Below are positions 14,000 to 26,838 of a stretch of 64,000 bases of DNA, piece after piece. The notes below the pieces were generated by a model that worked only from the letters and a program-made list of their open reading frames with translations, was not told the DNA's origin and did no database searches. The position numbers and the translations under genes were made by a program. The stretch covers positions 2,645,622-2,709,621 of the forward strand of contig VWZF01000445.1 of NCBI GenBank assembly GCA_013396755.1, written 5' to 3'. Numbering within the stretch: position 1 is the stretch's first letter; every line of letters starts with the position of its first letter. The stretch is from Sclerurus mexicanus. Lineage: Eukaryota > Chordata > Aves > Passeriformes > Furnariidae.

Positions 14000-14004
14000 C
14001 TTTC
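14000..14004. repeat. Target-site duplication, left copy
   Basis: The pentamer CTTTC abuts the TGTACA end of the LTR. The identical pentamer lies at 14588-14592 on the other side. A 5-bp duplication is typical of ERVL-class integrations. Confidence 0.85.
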
Positions 14005-14587
14005 TGTACAAGGTTTGGGTTGTCTCTCTGCCAAACCCAATGGCTGGCCACACAGATTCCCTTCCCCTCCAAGAGAAAAGGTAAAAAAAAACAAACGAGA
14101 ATTGTAGTAAAAGTATATATATATTCACATATATTACAATTATATACAATCAAACACTATGAATCTACAGAATAAGAACCCCAAACAACTCCAAAAGGGA
14201 AAGGGAAATGGGACAAAAATAGGTAAAACCAAAACAAAACAGATACACACACACTCATAATCTCAGGGAAAAGCTCAATAAGTAACTAATACAATAAATT
14301 CTCACAAAAAAACCAAAACCTTCCCTCAAGAGAAACAGTTGAAATCTCCATCTCCGAATGACTGAAGCACCAGTGTCTCCGATGGGCCTCAGCTCACATA
14401 GATAAGAGCTAAGCCGACACAGAGACCTGATGTCCTCCCCAGCACACAAAAGGAAGAGAGAGAGAAAGAACACTTTCCCTTGTCTTATATACCCGTGATT
14501 GCGTGAAGGAATGGTGTGGAATTCCTTAGTTATAACCTGATTACCAAGGAAGGCCCAGACCAAAACCAAGAAAACTAAACCACCACA
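14005..14587 (-). mobile_element. Solo LTR of an endogenous retrovirus, minus strand
   Basis: Read on the minus strand, the 583-bp element begins TGTGGTGGTTTAG and ends AACCTTGTACA, so it has the canonical TG...CA termini. It is flanked by perfect CTTTC repeats. A TATATAAG box lies at 14484-14491, about 100 bp into the element from its 5' end, where a U3 promoter would be. No AATAAA or ATTAAA was seen downstream of it. No gag, pol or env sequence flanks it, so it is a solo LTR, presumably left by recombination between two LTRs of a provirus. The 5-bp duplication and the TGTGGTGGTTT start suggest an ERVL-like avian family. The 113-codon frame inside it (14255-14596, minus) is not a gene. The intact duplication suggests a moderately young insertion. 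The exact subfamily is not known to me. Confidence 0.85.
14484..14491 (-). promoter_or_regulatory. TATA box of the solo LTR
   Basis: On the minus strand the sequence reads GGGTATATAAGAC, a consensus TATA box at the position expected for U3 in an LTR of this length. Whether it is still active is unknown. Confidence 0.65.
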
Positions 14588-14592
14588 CTTTC
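14588..14592. repeat. Target-site duplication, right copy
   Basis: CTTTC directly follows the CCACA end of the LTR and is identical to 14000-14004. Confidence 0.85.
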
Positions 14593-17500
14593 TCAACTAG
14601 ATCAACAAGGCCTTTGGAACATGAACATTTTCATATGGTGAAGATTTGCTCCATTATATGCAATGTGAATAGGGTTTCTAAAATCTACCTTAACAACAGA
14701 GTTTTTCTCTAGCCCTTAATTTGTGGTTCTATTCCCCTAATCATACTTCATACTTCATTGTTTCCTACATATAATTCTTATAACTGAATTTCGTTATTCA
14801 TTCATGTACCATCTTTTTTTTTTTTTTTTTTAAAATTAAAATTAGCTTTTCTTTATTATGGTTCTGTTTGTACTTCAGAATACCTTATATCCTTGACTGG
14901 TCTGTATTCGTGCTGTGCTATGTCCGCTTTGCAGATCACTGTTGTGTCCTCCTTGATGAATTATATCTCAAGTAATTTTTTTTAATTTATTTTTGCATTA
15001 ATAGTTCAGAATTTAAGATAATGTCAAAATTAATATTAACACTTAATGAAGCTCCTTAGATATATCAGTGTATTGATTCCTACAAAACACTACTTTTTGC
15101 TGTCTGCCAGCTAGTCAGTTCTTAATTCCTTTTTTTCAAGGGACTGTGAAAACTATGTGCTAGTTTTTTAAGTCTATGCAACTTTAAACTATGCTTTAGG
15201 GACATCCAAGTATATTACATTTGTAGTTACCTTCGTCAGTCAAACTTGTAATCTCATAAAAAACTGAAATCAGTTTTAGGTAAGACCTGTTCCCCATCAC
15301 ATGTTATTGATTGCATTTATATTCTTCTTAATTTAATTATGTATTGATTGAAATATGTCAGTTTTCCATTCTTCTGCTCAAGGACAATAACGTGGTAATC
15401 AATCTATACTTTAGCTGGGTCATCCTACTGTCTCCATTGGCACTCTATTAACTCTTATCTTCAGAAATTAAACTTCTATTCTATGATGGATTAAAAATAA
15501 ATAGCGGGAAGCTGAACAGAACCCCCACCAAATGTTTAAAACTTGTGGGTTCATTCAGGTTTTCCAGACCTGCTAATTTAAGAGGGTCTTTAAGAAAGAA
15601 AGGAAACAAATGTGAAGTGTGCCGTTCAGATAACCGGCTTTCCTTGCTTAAACATCATATTAGGGACTGTGGTCAGCTTCCCCTCTTCAAACAAAACTTT
15701 GTTTTATGAACAAAGTATGATTACAAGATCTTTTTTTCCTTGAGCACAGCAGGCATTTCCAACTTTCAGAGACTGTAGGCATGTGTTCCAGCTGGTCTCA
15801 GTTCTCCCTCTTACTTTTCTGTGAGTGACAAATGCCTCTCTAGAGTAAGTGTTTTCTACTTCTGTTGCATAGAAATGTACTTGAACTCTATACAGCGTTC
15901 TGAACTCTTACTGACAACATGAATTATTTTCCCTAAACAGTTCTTGCTCAGATTGTCCTGTAACCAATACTTTGGTTGGGGCTTCTGATTCTCTGGCCAA
16001 CTGTCTCCACGAAGCAGCAAAACTTCCTCTTTCAGGTTGGCTACATGAAAAGTTATACCTCTTCCCAGCAGCTCCTGATCTGTCATCACTGAGAGAAAGG
16101 GAAATGGAGACAAGAGCCTGAGAGGCTGGATGTAGCTAGCCTGGCCTGAAAGAATTTAGATCTGCTTTCTTTCTTTACAGACTCTGCCTACTCTTTGATC
16201 ATATCTACGTAGTGCTCTTAATATTCTCAATTCATTCAGATTCTTTCCCCATTCTATCACTACCATCATCTCCACAATTAAAAACTTAACTGGTGATAGA
16301 GAAACTATTATATCCTGAAGGTAGCTAAGTGTAACTGAGGGACAAAGGCTCAAATATCAACAGGAGCAACAAAGCTATTTATAAGTATCATATGTGACAC
16401 ATTAAAAAAAATGGGTTTATGAATAAACCAGTATGCACTTAAGGATAGGATCTAACTACATTAGAAATGCATCTATTCATCTCTTATTTTTCTGTATGTC
16501 ACTGTAATGAATGCTACACCATCAAGGGAATGATAATAAATCACTTTTTCACCTGAAGAATTTGTAGCAGATCACCTCTCACCCAGACTGAGCATTTAAA
16601 GTTACCAGTGGAATAACTGATATTGTATATGCAGTGGGCAGGAAAAAGAAGTGCCCTAAAAGAGTATAAATGAAAGATCACAAGTTTTGATTGCATAGTG
16701 ATGTGTTGAACTACCTAAACCATTTTAACCTATCAAGAATAAAGCTTCCAGAATTTTCCTTGTGAGATTAGTAGTAAAAGAAACAAACCAAAATCCAAGA
16801 AAAATTGGACCTGAAATTAATTCCAAAAAACCTAGTTGTTTGAAGATTCATGAGAAATAGATATACCAATATTCTTCTAAATAGCATTCTACACAGCTCT
16901 CACAATACTGTGGTGGTTTAGATTTGAAAATCGGTAAAGCTAATGTATTTTCTGCTTAATATTTGTACACATCAGAGCGCCACTTAGTGTTGATAATCCA
17001 TTTAGCAGTTGCATTACAAATGGTGCTATCTCTAATTCTAACCATCGAAACTTGCAGTTTCTCTCACTAAAGATGGATTTTATCCATAAGAGTCCCATAC
17101 TTTTCAGGTTTCACCATAGTGTTAATCCTTCATTTCTAAAACACATTAAAAAATATTTATTTCATATGTCATTTTTTTTTTATAACCAGATGGTGTAAAC
17201 CCTAAAGTTTATTAAATACTTGCCCCTTGAATCATTGATTACCCTCCAAATCTTGTTATTCTAGAAAGCTGTGCATGTATCAAAGAGAAAAATACTAAAA
17301 TAGAAATGTGCTCCAGTCATACTGCTTAGTTTTCTACCTTAATGAAATAAGAAAGTGTGAGCTACAGAAATTAATTCCTTCATCAGAATTATTGTGTGGT
17401 TCATAGCTCTGAATACAAATAGATGTGAGATTATTAAGCTTTTACCATTTATGGCTCTTAAAATCTATATTCTAATTTCAGAACTTAGTGTAACACTACC

Positions 17501-20500
17501 GAATAAAACTACTCAATAAGAAACATGCTGAGCTGAGGACAGCTCTTTGAAGAGCAGAGGAAGAAAGCCCAAACTTCTGACAATATAAGATTAATAAAAG
17601 TAAGAATTTAGCGCTACGTGAGAGGAATCACACTGGGTCACTTTCAGGGGCTTTCTAATGAGTAAGGTGACTTTAGACAATGTTTAATTTGCATTTCAGA
17701 TTGACTTAGATTGGCTAGAATGTCATCCTACTCTGTCTTGTCACAGAAGAAACTGCTGCTGGCTCCCAGCTCCAATTAAATTCATAGTGCAGAGGAAGAC
17801 CCTTCTTATGGAATTTTGCTGTGTGAGAGGAGCTCAAAGCTCCTGTTACATGGGAACTCTGCAGGAACTGGGAGCCACCAAGCTATGAAGATGCCCTTGG
17901 CTGCAATACTTGTATTTTGGAACAACAGGTTGCAGATCCCTTGTGAGCAAAGAAAAATGTTAATTTACACATTGAGTGATATTAAAGAAAGGATGATACA
18001 ACCTAAATTAGAATGGAACTAAAATGGAATCTTAGAAAGCACAGCACTAAATGAAGAAAGAAGCACTGCTTCATGTACTATCTAGCAAAGCCTAGTGATT
18101 CATTGCCTCAGAGGTTTGGAGGAATGAGAAATGCAGGTAGATTTTAAAATGGACTAAATGAGTATCAATTGCTTTTGGGAATTATGCAAGCTGAGAAAAA
18201 TAATAATATCTCATATTTGAGGAGAGGCAACTTATTAACTTGCAGAGAGGAGGAATAATTTGATGTCATGTTTATGTCATATTAACTGGAATGTTTTTGA
18301 CACTTTCCTTTAATGTAGCAAATATTGACCTCATTTATGGGTTACTCTATCATTTCTTGAGAGGCTTCACAACTGGTTTTCTTCTCAAATGGTTTTCTCA
18401 ATAACATAGTTAATCTTTATTTCACTCCTAGTTTGGGATCACACATAAGAACCTTAAAATATAGCAGAGATATTTTATTTCCCTCATGAGTTCACCAGGG
18501 ACTGTACAGACCAGCTCAGATTATAACAAGTCATTACTGCCTAAAATCATATATACATATACATATATGTATTAAACTTAGTGCTATTCAAAAAGTTGTT
18601 AATCTGCACCACAATAAATGCAGGTATTTCCAAGGTATTTCCATAATTTCATGTTATGATTCTATCCTCTCTACATGAGGGTGATTTCCTGCTGTCTTTG
18701 TCTGCTGCTGTTTTTTAGAGGTGCTTATGCTAGCACTTTTTGGAGGTTTGGAAAAAGGACATCATTTTGCACAAACCAGTTAAAACTACATATAATAATA
18801 TCACCAAAAGTAAACTCATGAGAAGCTGGTTCTTGTCGCACCTTCAACAACCACTTGTTTTCTGACTGAAATACATTTTTGTCACATTAGCACCATTTTT
18901 TTACGGTTGTTTTTCATTTTTGAAGTATCCCTTTCATTTTAATTACAAGCTACATATTGGATTACAGGTGCAGTATTTGTCATATTTCTTATTAATCATT
19001 ATGCAAATTATTTTTCAATGTTTCAAATAACATATATTTTGTTTAATATGTGAATGAAAGCTAAATATATTTACTTATTAACTGGTAGGCTGCATTCAAT
19101 AATGAGGTAGTTCCATCTGCTTCAGGCTTGGGTAGACCTATGGCTGTCATCTGTGACAGCTCAATTCTGTGTGCTGATTACTTCACAATTTTGCAGCGAT
19201 GCAGCTTCATCCTTTGAATTTCCTCAACAAGGTTCATAGAACTTGTAATTACTTATGGGCTCTACCTTCTTTATAATGCACTCGTATACAACCAATAAGT
19301 AAAGAGCAACAGGAAATCACATTTATAAACATTCTTCCCCCTACATAATGACTAGTGTATTTGCTTTGATTATATTTTTTTAGCTCTTTAATTCTGCGAG
19401 GACCATGCATATTCTATAAATTAATGTTTTTAAATGGGTGACCTCTGAATATCTGAGGAACAGCCTTTAACACAACCAGAATAAAACTGCTGTGATTAGA
19501 CTAACAGTGGAAAATAAGAGAAATTTGAATGAAACTCTCTCATTTTCTAACAGACAAAGTTCAGGCAGGTTGCATCCTGTGGATTTCCACTTCTGTGACT
19601 TGACAAGCTACGGCCCTTGTTGAAGAGACCTCTTCAAAAGAAGCAGCACATTTCTCATCTTCAGGTGCAGAAGTGACACAAAACCAATTCTAGAACAAGA
19701 GGAAAAAATGTTAGACACAGAAATGAGGTCACTGAGCTGGTCCCAGCATTACTTTACATCTCAGCAATGTGGCCACAGAAGATTAAGCACCAAATCACAC
19801 CGCATAATTCTTTACCAGTGTCACCTTATCATTCTATTAATTCATTGTAGGAGAGATAATTTTAAACGAATTTCTTTTTCAGTTTTTGTGCAAATGCCAA
19901 AGAAAAAGAAGAGATGACCTTGAAACTCATTGAAAGTCATGGTTAGAGACTCTGGCCAAGTTAGAAAAAGTGCTTTCTCACTGCTTTTTCCATGTGACCT
20001 TATACACTGGGAATTATAGATTATTTTCTGAAAAAATAGTTGTCAGGGGTTTACATTACTCTTAGGTTTCGTACACACCTAATCAATGGACAAAACATAT
20101 TTAATATTCAGTTTCAAAATAACCACAACTTAAACATTAAGGAACTCCACAGGAAATCTCAATACATTATAGATTATTTTGTATATTTGCTTCTTTACAG
20201 ATTTCTTCCAAAACGTCATGAATTCTTTACTGGTTTTTTATTTTTTTTTGAGGTTAGCCAAAGGGGGAACTTTCCAGAATGTTTGCAGCTCCTTTCCTGT
20301 TAAATCCAATGTTTTTTTCCCATATGAAGCTTCATAGTTTATCTGTGTGTATTTTCTTATTGCTTTAAGGATATGTGCAAAGACACAGTTGACCATATGA
20401 AATTGTCCTGGATAAGAAAACATAAGATCTCTGATAGGATTAACTTCTTCATGAAATGCCCATGGTGGAATTTTTATCAATACAAACTGTCAAGCTCAAT

Positions 20501-22539
20501 CACAGTGCTCACCTGTGAACCTCACTTGAATTTTAGGATAATTTCTTACATAAATGAAGAATTTAAGCACACAGTCTTCATGGTCTTTATATCTTTATGT
20601 TTCCATTTATTCTAGTAGTATAACACTCCTCAGAATATCTAATATGCTTATCCTGTTACATATACCCAGCAGTCTGTAGAGCCCATGGAATGGCAAGAGC
20701 TTCCTCCTTGCAAAACTATGTCCTGTAGCCCTACTTGTAAATTCTTTTTCTCTCCTGATGTTCATAATCAGAATTCCATTAGTGTATCTTTCTTTAAGGC
20801 TTAAAGTAAATTTTTTCATGTGATTTTTTCCACTGTGAGACAAAAACCAGTCTTTTTCTATACAATCTCAGGTGTTCTGTGGCTGAACAAGAAGTTATTG
20901 TGGCAGGTCCTCATGGTGGGTTTTCTGCAGGCAGATTTTCAGGATGTGATGTTCTCTGAGACAAAGTTAAATGCAGCTGACATTTCATCACAGCTGAGAA
21001 AGTAGTGTGGGAGGTTTGGACTGACCAAAGGATTATCTTGTCTGGAGAATGAACTCTGATGGACATGAAGCATAGCCATTTTAGTTTTGCATATTGGTAG
21101 GAAAAAGTCCTGGACAATAGTAAAGCCTCTTATGTTCTGACAAGTAATGCTTCTTCATTCCTTCTTCTTCTCCTCCTCATTTTTCTCCTCTGCTTGTGAA
21201 TATTTAGGCCAAAGAGCCCAAAGACCTGTAAAATATCTAGGCCAGAATTCTCAGAGGACTAAGTGAACTTCTTTGACTTCACAAGGATAGGATCTGGTCT
21301 TTGTAGCAGCACTATCTTCTAGCAGTTGCTTGCTTCAGTGCATAATGTTCTCTTCTTAAAAGGCCTATTTGTAACTTTGTTTTCTTGCAAAGATGAGTAA
21401 TTCTCACTAGTTACCAGAAGACAACATGGCAGCTATATTTAATCTTCAGCCCTGATTAAAATATTTTAAATAGCAATGTTTTACAACAAAATGTAGAACA
21501 TGTAAAACAATGTAAAAATCTGAACATTCTAAATGAGAAATCAGTTTATTAATTAGACTCTCAAATTATTGACTTTATCACATGTTTATTTATAACTCTC
21601 TGTATACTCCAGGGTTTTATCTGAAAGAGGATATTTTATTGTTGCTTTTTTAAGCAGCAATTTAAGTAAGATAATACTAATTAGATATATCTAAAACCTA
21701 GGGTGGATGTTTACTAATGTTTCATGAGAATTTCTTCTACATTTTTCAATGTAGAATTAAAAAAAAAAAAGAATGTTAGTTCTAATAGCAATAGTGAATA
21801 CAGCTTCAGATTGCTGATTAATGTTGAAAAGACTCTTGGAATTTGGGCTTTTCCTTGCAGATACAATTTTTAAACTAATATTCTCTTTAGACAGGCACTG
21901 AACTGACAGACATGATAAGAGAAAACCTGTTTCCTAGTCCGTGGCAGAAGCAACCATAGTAATATTCTCATCCTACCAAAAAAAGTATTATCTGTTAGTA
22001 GGGGAGGATGTCTATATCTCATAAAGCATGAGACAGACTCATTTGCTTCTTTCTGTTTCTGCTAAGACTAGCGGATAAAGTGACAATTACTGTCATTTAA
22101 GTTTTGCTTTCTATTGGTACAGATGTTTATGACTGTGCATTTAAATAGTCACTTATACCACACTTTGAATATACAGTTACATCCTGTATACTTCTACTAG
22201 ATCAGGTGAATCCACTGAAGTATGAATAGTGATGATAAGAAGAAAATAAAATGTGTGTTTACTTCTGTATCTAGGTAGGTGCATGCATTATATTTTGTAA
22301 CTCCTTAGGCATGTCATAACATAACTTTTCCCCTCTTTTTTGAATAGGCTTAGAAGCTACTCTTGTATAAACCTATAGCATTTAAATTGAGGGAAGGGCA
22401 TTACGTGACAAATGCAATAACACACAATGCCAATGATGCAAAATACATTGCTATGCACTGAGTACTTTGCTATTATGAGGTTGTGTCAAAAAGCCTCAGC
22501 CTTGAAACTGAAGACAACATAGTTTTGCCTCCTGAGAAT
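14593..22539. other. AT-rich non-coding stretch, about 8 kb
   Basis: This is unique AT-rich DNA with a poly-T run near 14814-14831 and a CATATA-type palindromic patch near 18549-18572. Open frames are under 90 codons on both strands and carry no recognisable domain. At 16909-16921 there is a 13-base match to the 5' end of the LTR at 14.0-14.6 kb, but the similarity does not continue. Confidence 0.6.
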
Positions 22540-23091
22540 CTTTATGGTTTTGGCTGGGAGCAAGTTAATTTTCTTCATAGCATCTGGTGTTGTGCTATGT
22601 TTAGGTTTTGTGACCAAAACAGTATTGATAATACAGGGGTGTTTTAGCTATGGTTGAACAGTGGCAATTAAGATCTTCTCTATTTCTCGTGCTATACAGC
22701 CAGAGAGTAGGTTGAGGGATGTGCAACAGGTTAGGAGGGGACACAGTCATGCAGATGACCAGGATTAACCAAAGAGATATTTCATGCCATAAAGAAGGAG
22801 GAAAGGGGGATGTCCAGAGTTGTGGCTTTTCTGTTCCAAAGTCACGGTTATGAATGATGGAGTCTGGCTTTCCTGGTGATGGCTCTAAGCAGCCCAGGAA
22901 GTAGTGAATGAATTCCTTGTTTTGCTTTAGCTGCCCCTGCAGCTTTTGCTTTACCTACTAAACTGTCTTTATCTCAACCCATGAATTTACCGTCCTTGTT
23001 TTCATCCCCACCAGTTGCAGTGAGCAGCACAAGTTGGAGCGACCAAGTGGCTGTGTGGGGCAGAGCTATGTGTTGGGGTTAAACCACAGCA
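22540..23091 (+). mobile_element. ERVL-like avian solo LTR, plus strand
   Basis: The block opens with GGTTTTGGCTGGGAG followed by AGTTAATTTTCTTC, and continues with GGTGTTGTGCTATGTTT and GTTTTAGCTATGG. Near its middle is AGGAGGGGACACAG, then the pair AACCAAAGAGATATTTCATGCC. Towards its end it has ACTAAACTGTCTTTATCTCA and it closes with GGGGTTAAACCACAGCA. These landmarks, in this order, are those of the abundant LTR family of bird genomes usually placed with ERVL-type elements. Length is about 552 bp, near full for such LTRs. No internal retroviral genes flank it, so it is a solo LTR. Many substitutions and small indels, and no clear flanking duplication, make it old. The strand follows from the recalled consensus orientation. 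Confidence 0.85.
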
Positions 23092-24763
23092 GAAACATAT
23101 GCAAAGTCTTTATCCACTGTGCTAATCCACAAAGGTGGTTTTTCAGGCCTCTATTAAGCCTGTTGAATAGATTCCTTCTTTCCATATCTTCAGAATGACT
23201 CTGTGATCAGAATGATGGAAGAAACAGGTCTCTGCATAAACAAAAAGTGTCATTATGCCATGCTGCCGTTCTATCAAGCTAGTAGTTCAGAAACACAGCA
23301 CCACCTTTTATGGAAGTGGTTTAAATACTAATATGAAACTATTTTGAAAAATGTACAATTTCTGCACCCTGCAACTGCTTTTGCCTATGTTGGGGCAGAA
23401 GTAAAGAGTCAGCAGAATTTCCTGCTTTCTTAACAGCTTATGACGTTTTAATCTCCACTTCTCTTAAATTCTCTGCCTTTCCCTCTTTTAATCACCCTGC
23501 ACAATGAAAAGTCCATGTATTAGGAAATCATTCCGAGGCTTTCCAGCCAAGTCTCCACTCAAACTAACCAGTCTTTGATTCTTATTAGGTACAAAAGAGA
23601 ATATTGATTTCAGTCCTGTCAGTAAGACTTTATTATATAACATGAAGATGAAACAGACTGTATCATTGAAAGCTGCATATTATAAACTGAGTTGCTGTGA
23701 ATAGTGGGAAACACTAGAAGAAGAATTAGAAATGTCTTTGCTTTATTTTGATTGCTGAAACTGTCCAATTGATGTTATTTAGTAGTGAGGTGGCTTGTTA
23801 AAAACAGTTATTTAATATTCACAAGAATTCCAATCATACTTAGCTCAATGACAGAATTATCTTGCAGAGATTCTATTAGAAACTGTGGCGTGTGCTACTA
23901 TGGTTTTATTTTTTTTTTAATGCCTTATTCACTTGTCCATATCCTGCATATGCCCAAAAGGTAAATTTCCATGAGTAAATTTCCTTGGTCAACAAGTAGA
24001 TCATGCTTCAGCAATCAAATGATCTTCCTGCTAGACTCAAATCAGGAGAGATTTTCTCTTCTTTCATCCACCTATGAATATTTATTACTCTACTAGGTGA
24101 GTCTAATAAGAATCTGATTTAAAGCCCATTCAACTCAAAGGGAGTCTTTCAGATTATTTTAATAGGATTTGATACTGACCCTAAGACTTTATGTCAGCAG
24201 ACATTACTGAGAGCTGTAAGCATTTTGAGGAGAGAGGGAATAAACACAAAGGAGAAGAGCCTTGTTTGCATGTATAAAGAAACTGAATGTCTCAGGTTCC
24301 ACTAAGAGATTTTTATTTAGCTGCTACATCATCGACTCAACAAATGAAGCTGCTTTTAGTGTCTTACTCATCCGGTGTCAGAACTCTGCTTATTTCTGTA
24401 TCTTTTATTAGCCTACATTCTGTTTGATACCCACAAGAAAAATAAGATTGTACTGTGTTGCAAACAGTAAGGAGATATTTGCAGGAGTAGCTGTCTAAAT
24501 TGTGTTTTGAAGGCTGTTCACCAAAATAATGGGAGAATATGCCTTGCAGAGGTTTATAAAAATAAAATTCTAGAAAAGTGTTTCTTGAAGTAGGGTAGGA
24601 TTTTTTAATATATTTATACTTCCAAGTTGATGAGCATCATATATTTATTATTCATAGATGAATACATATAATAATAATATATGCATTTAAATTTAAGTGA
24701 GAATATTAAATATTTTGCAGTAACTTGAACTGAAACTGTTTTACATGCATTTATAACCATCTG
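23092..24763. other. Non-coding DNA, nothing recognised
   Basis: This is AT-rich unique sequence between the LTR and the CR1 remnant. No repeat family, RNA gene or convincing open frame was seen. Confidence 0.6.
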
Positions 24764-25030
24764 AAAGGTTGCAATCAATAGCTTAACGTCCAAATGAAAA
24801 CCAGTAAATAGTGGTGTCCCTCAAGATTCCATACCAGAGCCAGTAGTATTTAATATCTTTATCAATGACATAGACACTGAGAATTAGTGCACCTCAGCAA
24901 GCTTGCAAGTATCACCAAACTGAGAAGGCCTCAGGGAGATCTTATTGTGGCCTTTCAATACTTAAAGGGGACTTATAACCAAGATAAAGAAATACTTTTT
25001 GCAGGGCCTGTAGTGACATTGCTAGGAAAT
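24764..25030 (+). mobile_element. CR1 LINE remnant: reverse transcriptase joined to 3' region
   Basis: The first part translates on the plus strand as SGVPQDS (24810-24830) followed by FNIFINDID, matching the conserved SGVPQGS...LFNIFINDID block of CR1 ORF2 reverse transcriptase. A stop codon then interrupts the frame, and the downstream piece, which should encode the catalytic FADD region, is frameshifted. At about 24926 the sequence jumps to CR1 3'-region sequence, recognisable from CTTATTGTGGCCTTTCAATA and TACTTAAAGGGG and from the later CTTTTTGCAGGGCCTGTAG. The rest of ORF2 that normally lies between is missing. It is a dead, internally deleted LINE copy. The 86-codon frame across it (24887-25147) is not a gene. 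Confidence 0.88.
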
Positions 25031-26396
25031 AAATATTGCAAAAAGTATGGACCCAAGACTATTACTAAGCTGATTTCTCAGTGTCCACTGCACCTCAAGT
25101 ATCACTGGCATGCAGGTCTGGCTGCATCTATACATGCTGCCTTTTGACATAACAGGAAGGAATATAATGGCAAAGCACGTTGCAATATGATTGTTGAATA
25201 GTTATTAGACTTTTTTGGTGTTAAGTTTCAGTATTTTGAAGAAAGAAGATTTTAATTTCTGTTGCTGCTCGATGTGAAAAACAAAACCATGAAACAGCAT
25301 TACAATGCAAAAACTAAGCTGAACAGGACACAAAACTGAGAATCATTGGAAAATTTGATCATTATTCTTCTTGACATGCATGACAATTGGTTTCATTTGT
25401 AATATTTGTTCAGTGGTATGTTATTGTATTTTTTCTCTCCAAAGTCAAATAACAATATTTAACCACTTATTGGTACAAACGTCCATATGCCATGTATAAT
25501 TTATTGGTTGACCTAAATATCTCATGCATAGTTTATCTTGTGAATGGCATCAAAAAATCTATATACTGATTGTTGTTCAGTCTTCCATGATTCCTTAAAT
25601 GCAACAAGTAAAATAGTCTCTCACATTACTAATTTTAATAAAAGAAATCAACTTTTTAGTAGTTGCTGAAAAAAGAAATTGAGATTTGCAGTTAAATCTG
25701 AGATCCAGTCAGGGGAACAGTGATTAGCCTTGACAGGAGATGTTTGCTGCTTTCTCCTTTCTCTCCTGACACACTTTGCACAACAACTATCTACTGACCC
25801 TATAAGCGAAAAATGTAAGATTGTACGTGAAATGCAGGCTTGTGCGTGATGGGATGGTGTGCACTGCTGCCAGTGTATGGAAAGGTGAAGAGCTATTTTC
25901 AGTGTCTATTGGATTTCTTTGATGTTTGCAAAGACATAAAGAGATCAGCAAACAATGTATTTAGGACATGCTTCTATTTTTAAAATGTACACTAAAGAAT
26001 TGCACTGCTCTGTTTAATCCTACCATTGAATTTGTAGTGGAGATAAAGAGAGGCAGTAAACATAAAACAGAATTCTGCTTAACATCCAGATTCAAAAATA
26101 GTGTTCTATGTTGGAAACCTAATAACGCTAAATTTTCTGTGGTAGAATCATGAGAACATTATGAAGCAGTTGTTAATAAAATCAGCTCAGACACTGCATG
26201 GATTTAAGAATAAGAAGAACCAGTTTATTTTATAAGATCTTTCTGCATCACCTGCCTTTAGATTTCATACAACAACTCTTGTACCAAGACCAATAACTTA
26301 TTATTGAGAAGAACCTTCCACCTCTGTAATTAGTGCTTTGGCACAAACTTTGTCCCTAATACTTTATGGAATGCATGACTCTGGGCTGCATCAGTG
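25031..26396. other. Non-coding DNA, nothing recognised
   Basis: This is AT-rich unique sequence between two CR1 fragments. Open frames are short and without recognisable domains. Confidence 0.6.
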
Positions 26397-26838
26397 AAAT
26401 CATAGAAAGATTTGGGTTGGAAGGGACCTTAAATATGATTTAATTCCAACCCCTCCACCATGGCCAGGGACAGCTTTCACTAGACCAGGTTGCTCAGAGC
26501 TCCATCCAACCTGGCCATGAACACTTCCAGAGATGAGGCACCTGCAACTTTTCTGGGCAACCCATTCCAGTGCCCCACCGTTGTCACAGTAAATAATGTT
26601 TTCCTGATATCTAATTGAAACCTACTCTCAGTTTGGAATCATCTCCCCTTGGCCTGTCACATGTTTTTGTAAAAAGTCTCTATCTTTCTTGCAGGCTCCG
26701 TTCAGTTACCAAAAGGCCGTAATTAGGTCACTCCTGAGCCTTCTCTTTTCCAGGCTGAACGATCCCAATTGTCTCAGCCTTTCCTAATAGAAGAGGTGTT
26801 CCATTTTTCTAATCATCTTGGTGGCCCCCCTCCTATTT
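26397..26838 (-). mobile_element. CR1 LINE 3' end, minus strand
   Basis: The classic CR1 3' terminal region is present in reverse orientation. It begins at the 3' end with AATCATAGAAAG and GGTTGGAAGGGACCTTAAA, then CTCCACCATGGCCAGGGACA, GGTTGCTCAGAGCTCCATCC and CTTTTCTGGGCAACCCATTC. It runs out at GGTGGCCCCCCTCC. CR1 copies are normally 5'-truncated, and this one keeps about 440 bp of 3' UTR and ORF2 tail. It has modest divergence and small indels relative to the remembered consensus. There is no coding capacity. Confidence 0.96.

Noticed and set aside
14255..14596. 113-codon minus-strand open frame with hydrophobic segments
   Set aside because: It lies almost wholly inside the solo LTR; the LTR's own signals explain the sequence, and no protein family is recognisable.
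15856..16113. 85-codon minus-strand frame with mixed composition
   Set aside because: No recognisable domain, no supporting splice or promoter context, and a length expected by chance.
16909..16921. 13-base match (TGTGGTGGTTTAG) to the 5' end of the LTR at 14.0-14.6 kb
   Set aside because: The similarity stops after about 17 bases and no LTR landmarks follow; most likely chance or an unrecognisable remnant.
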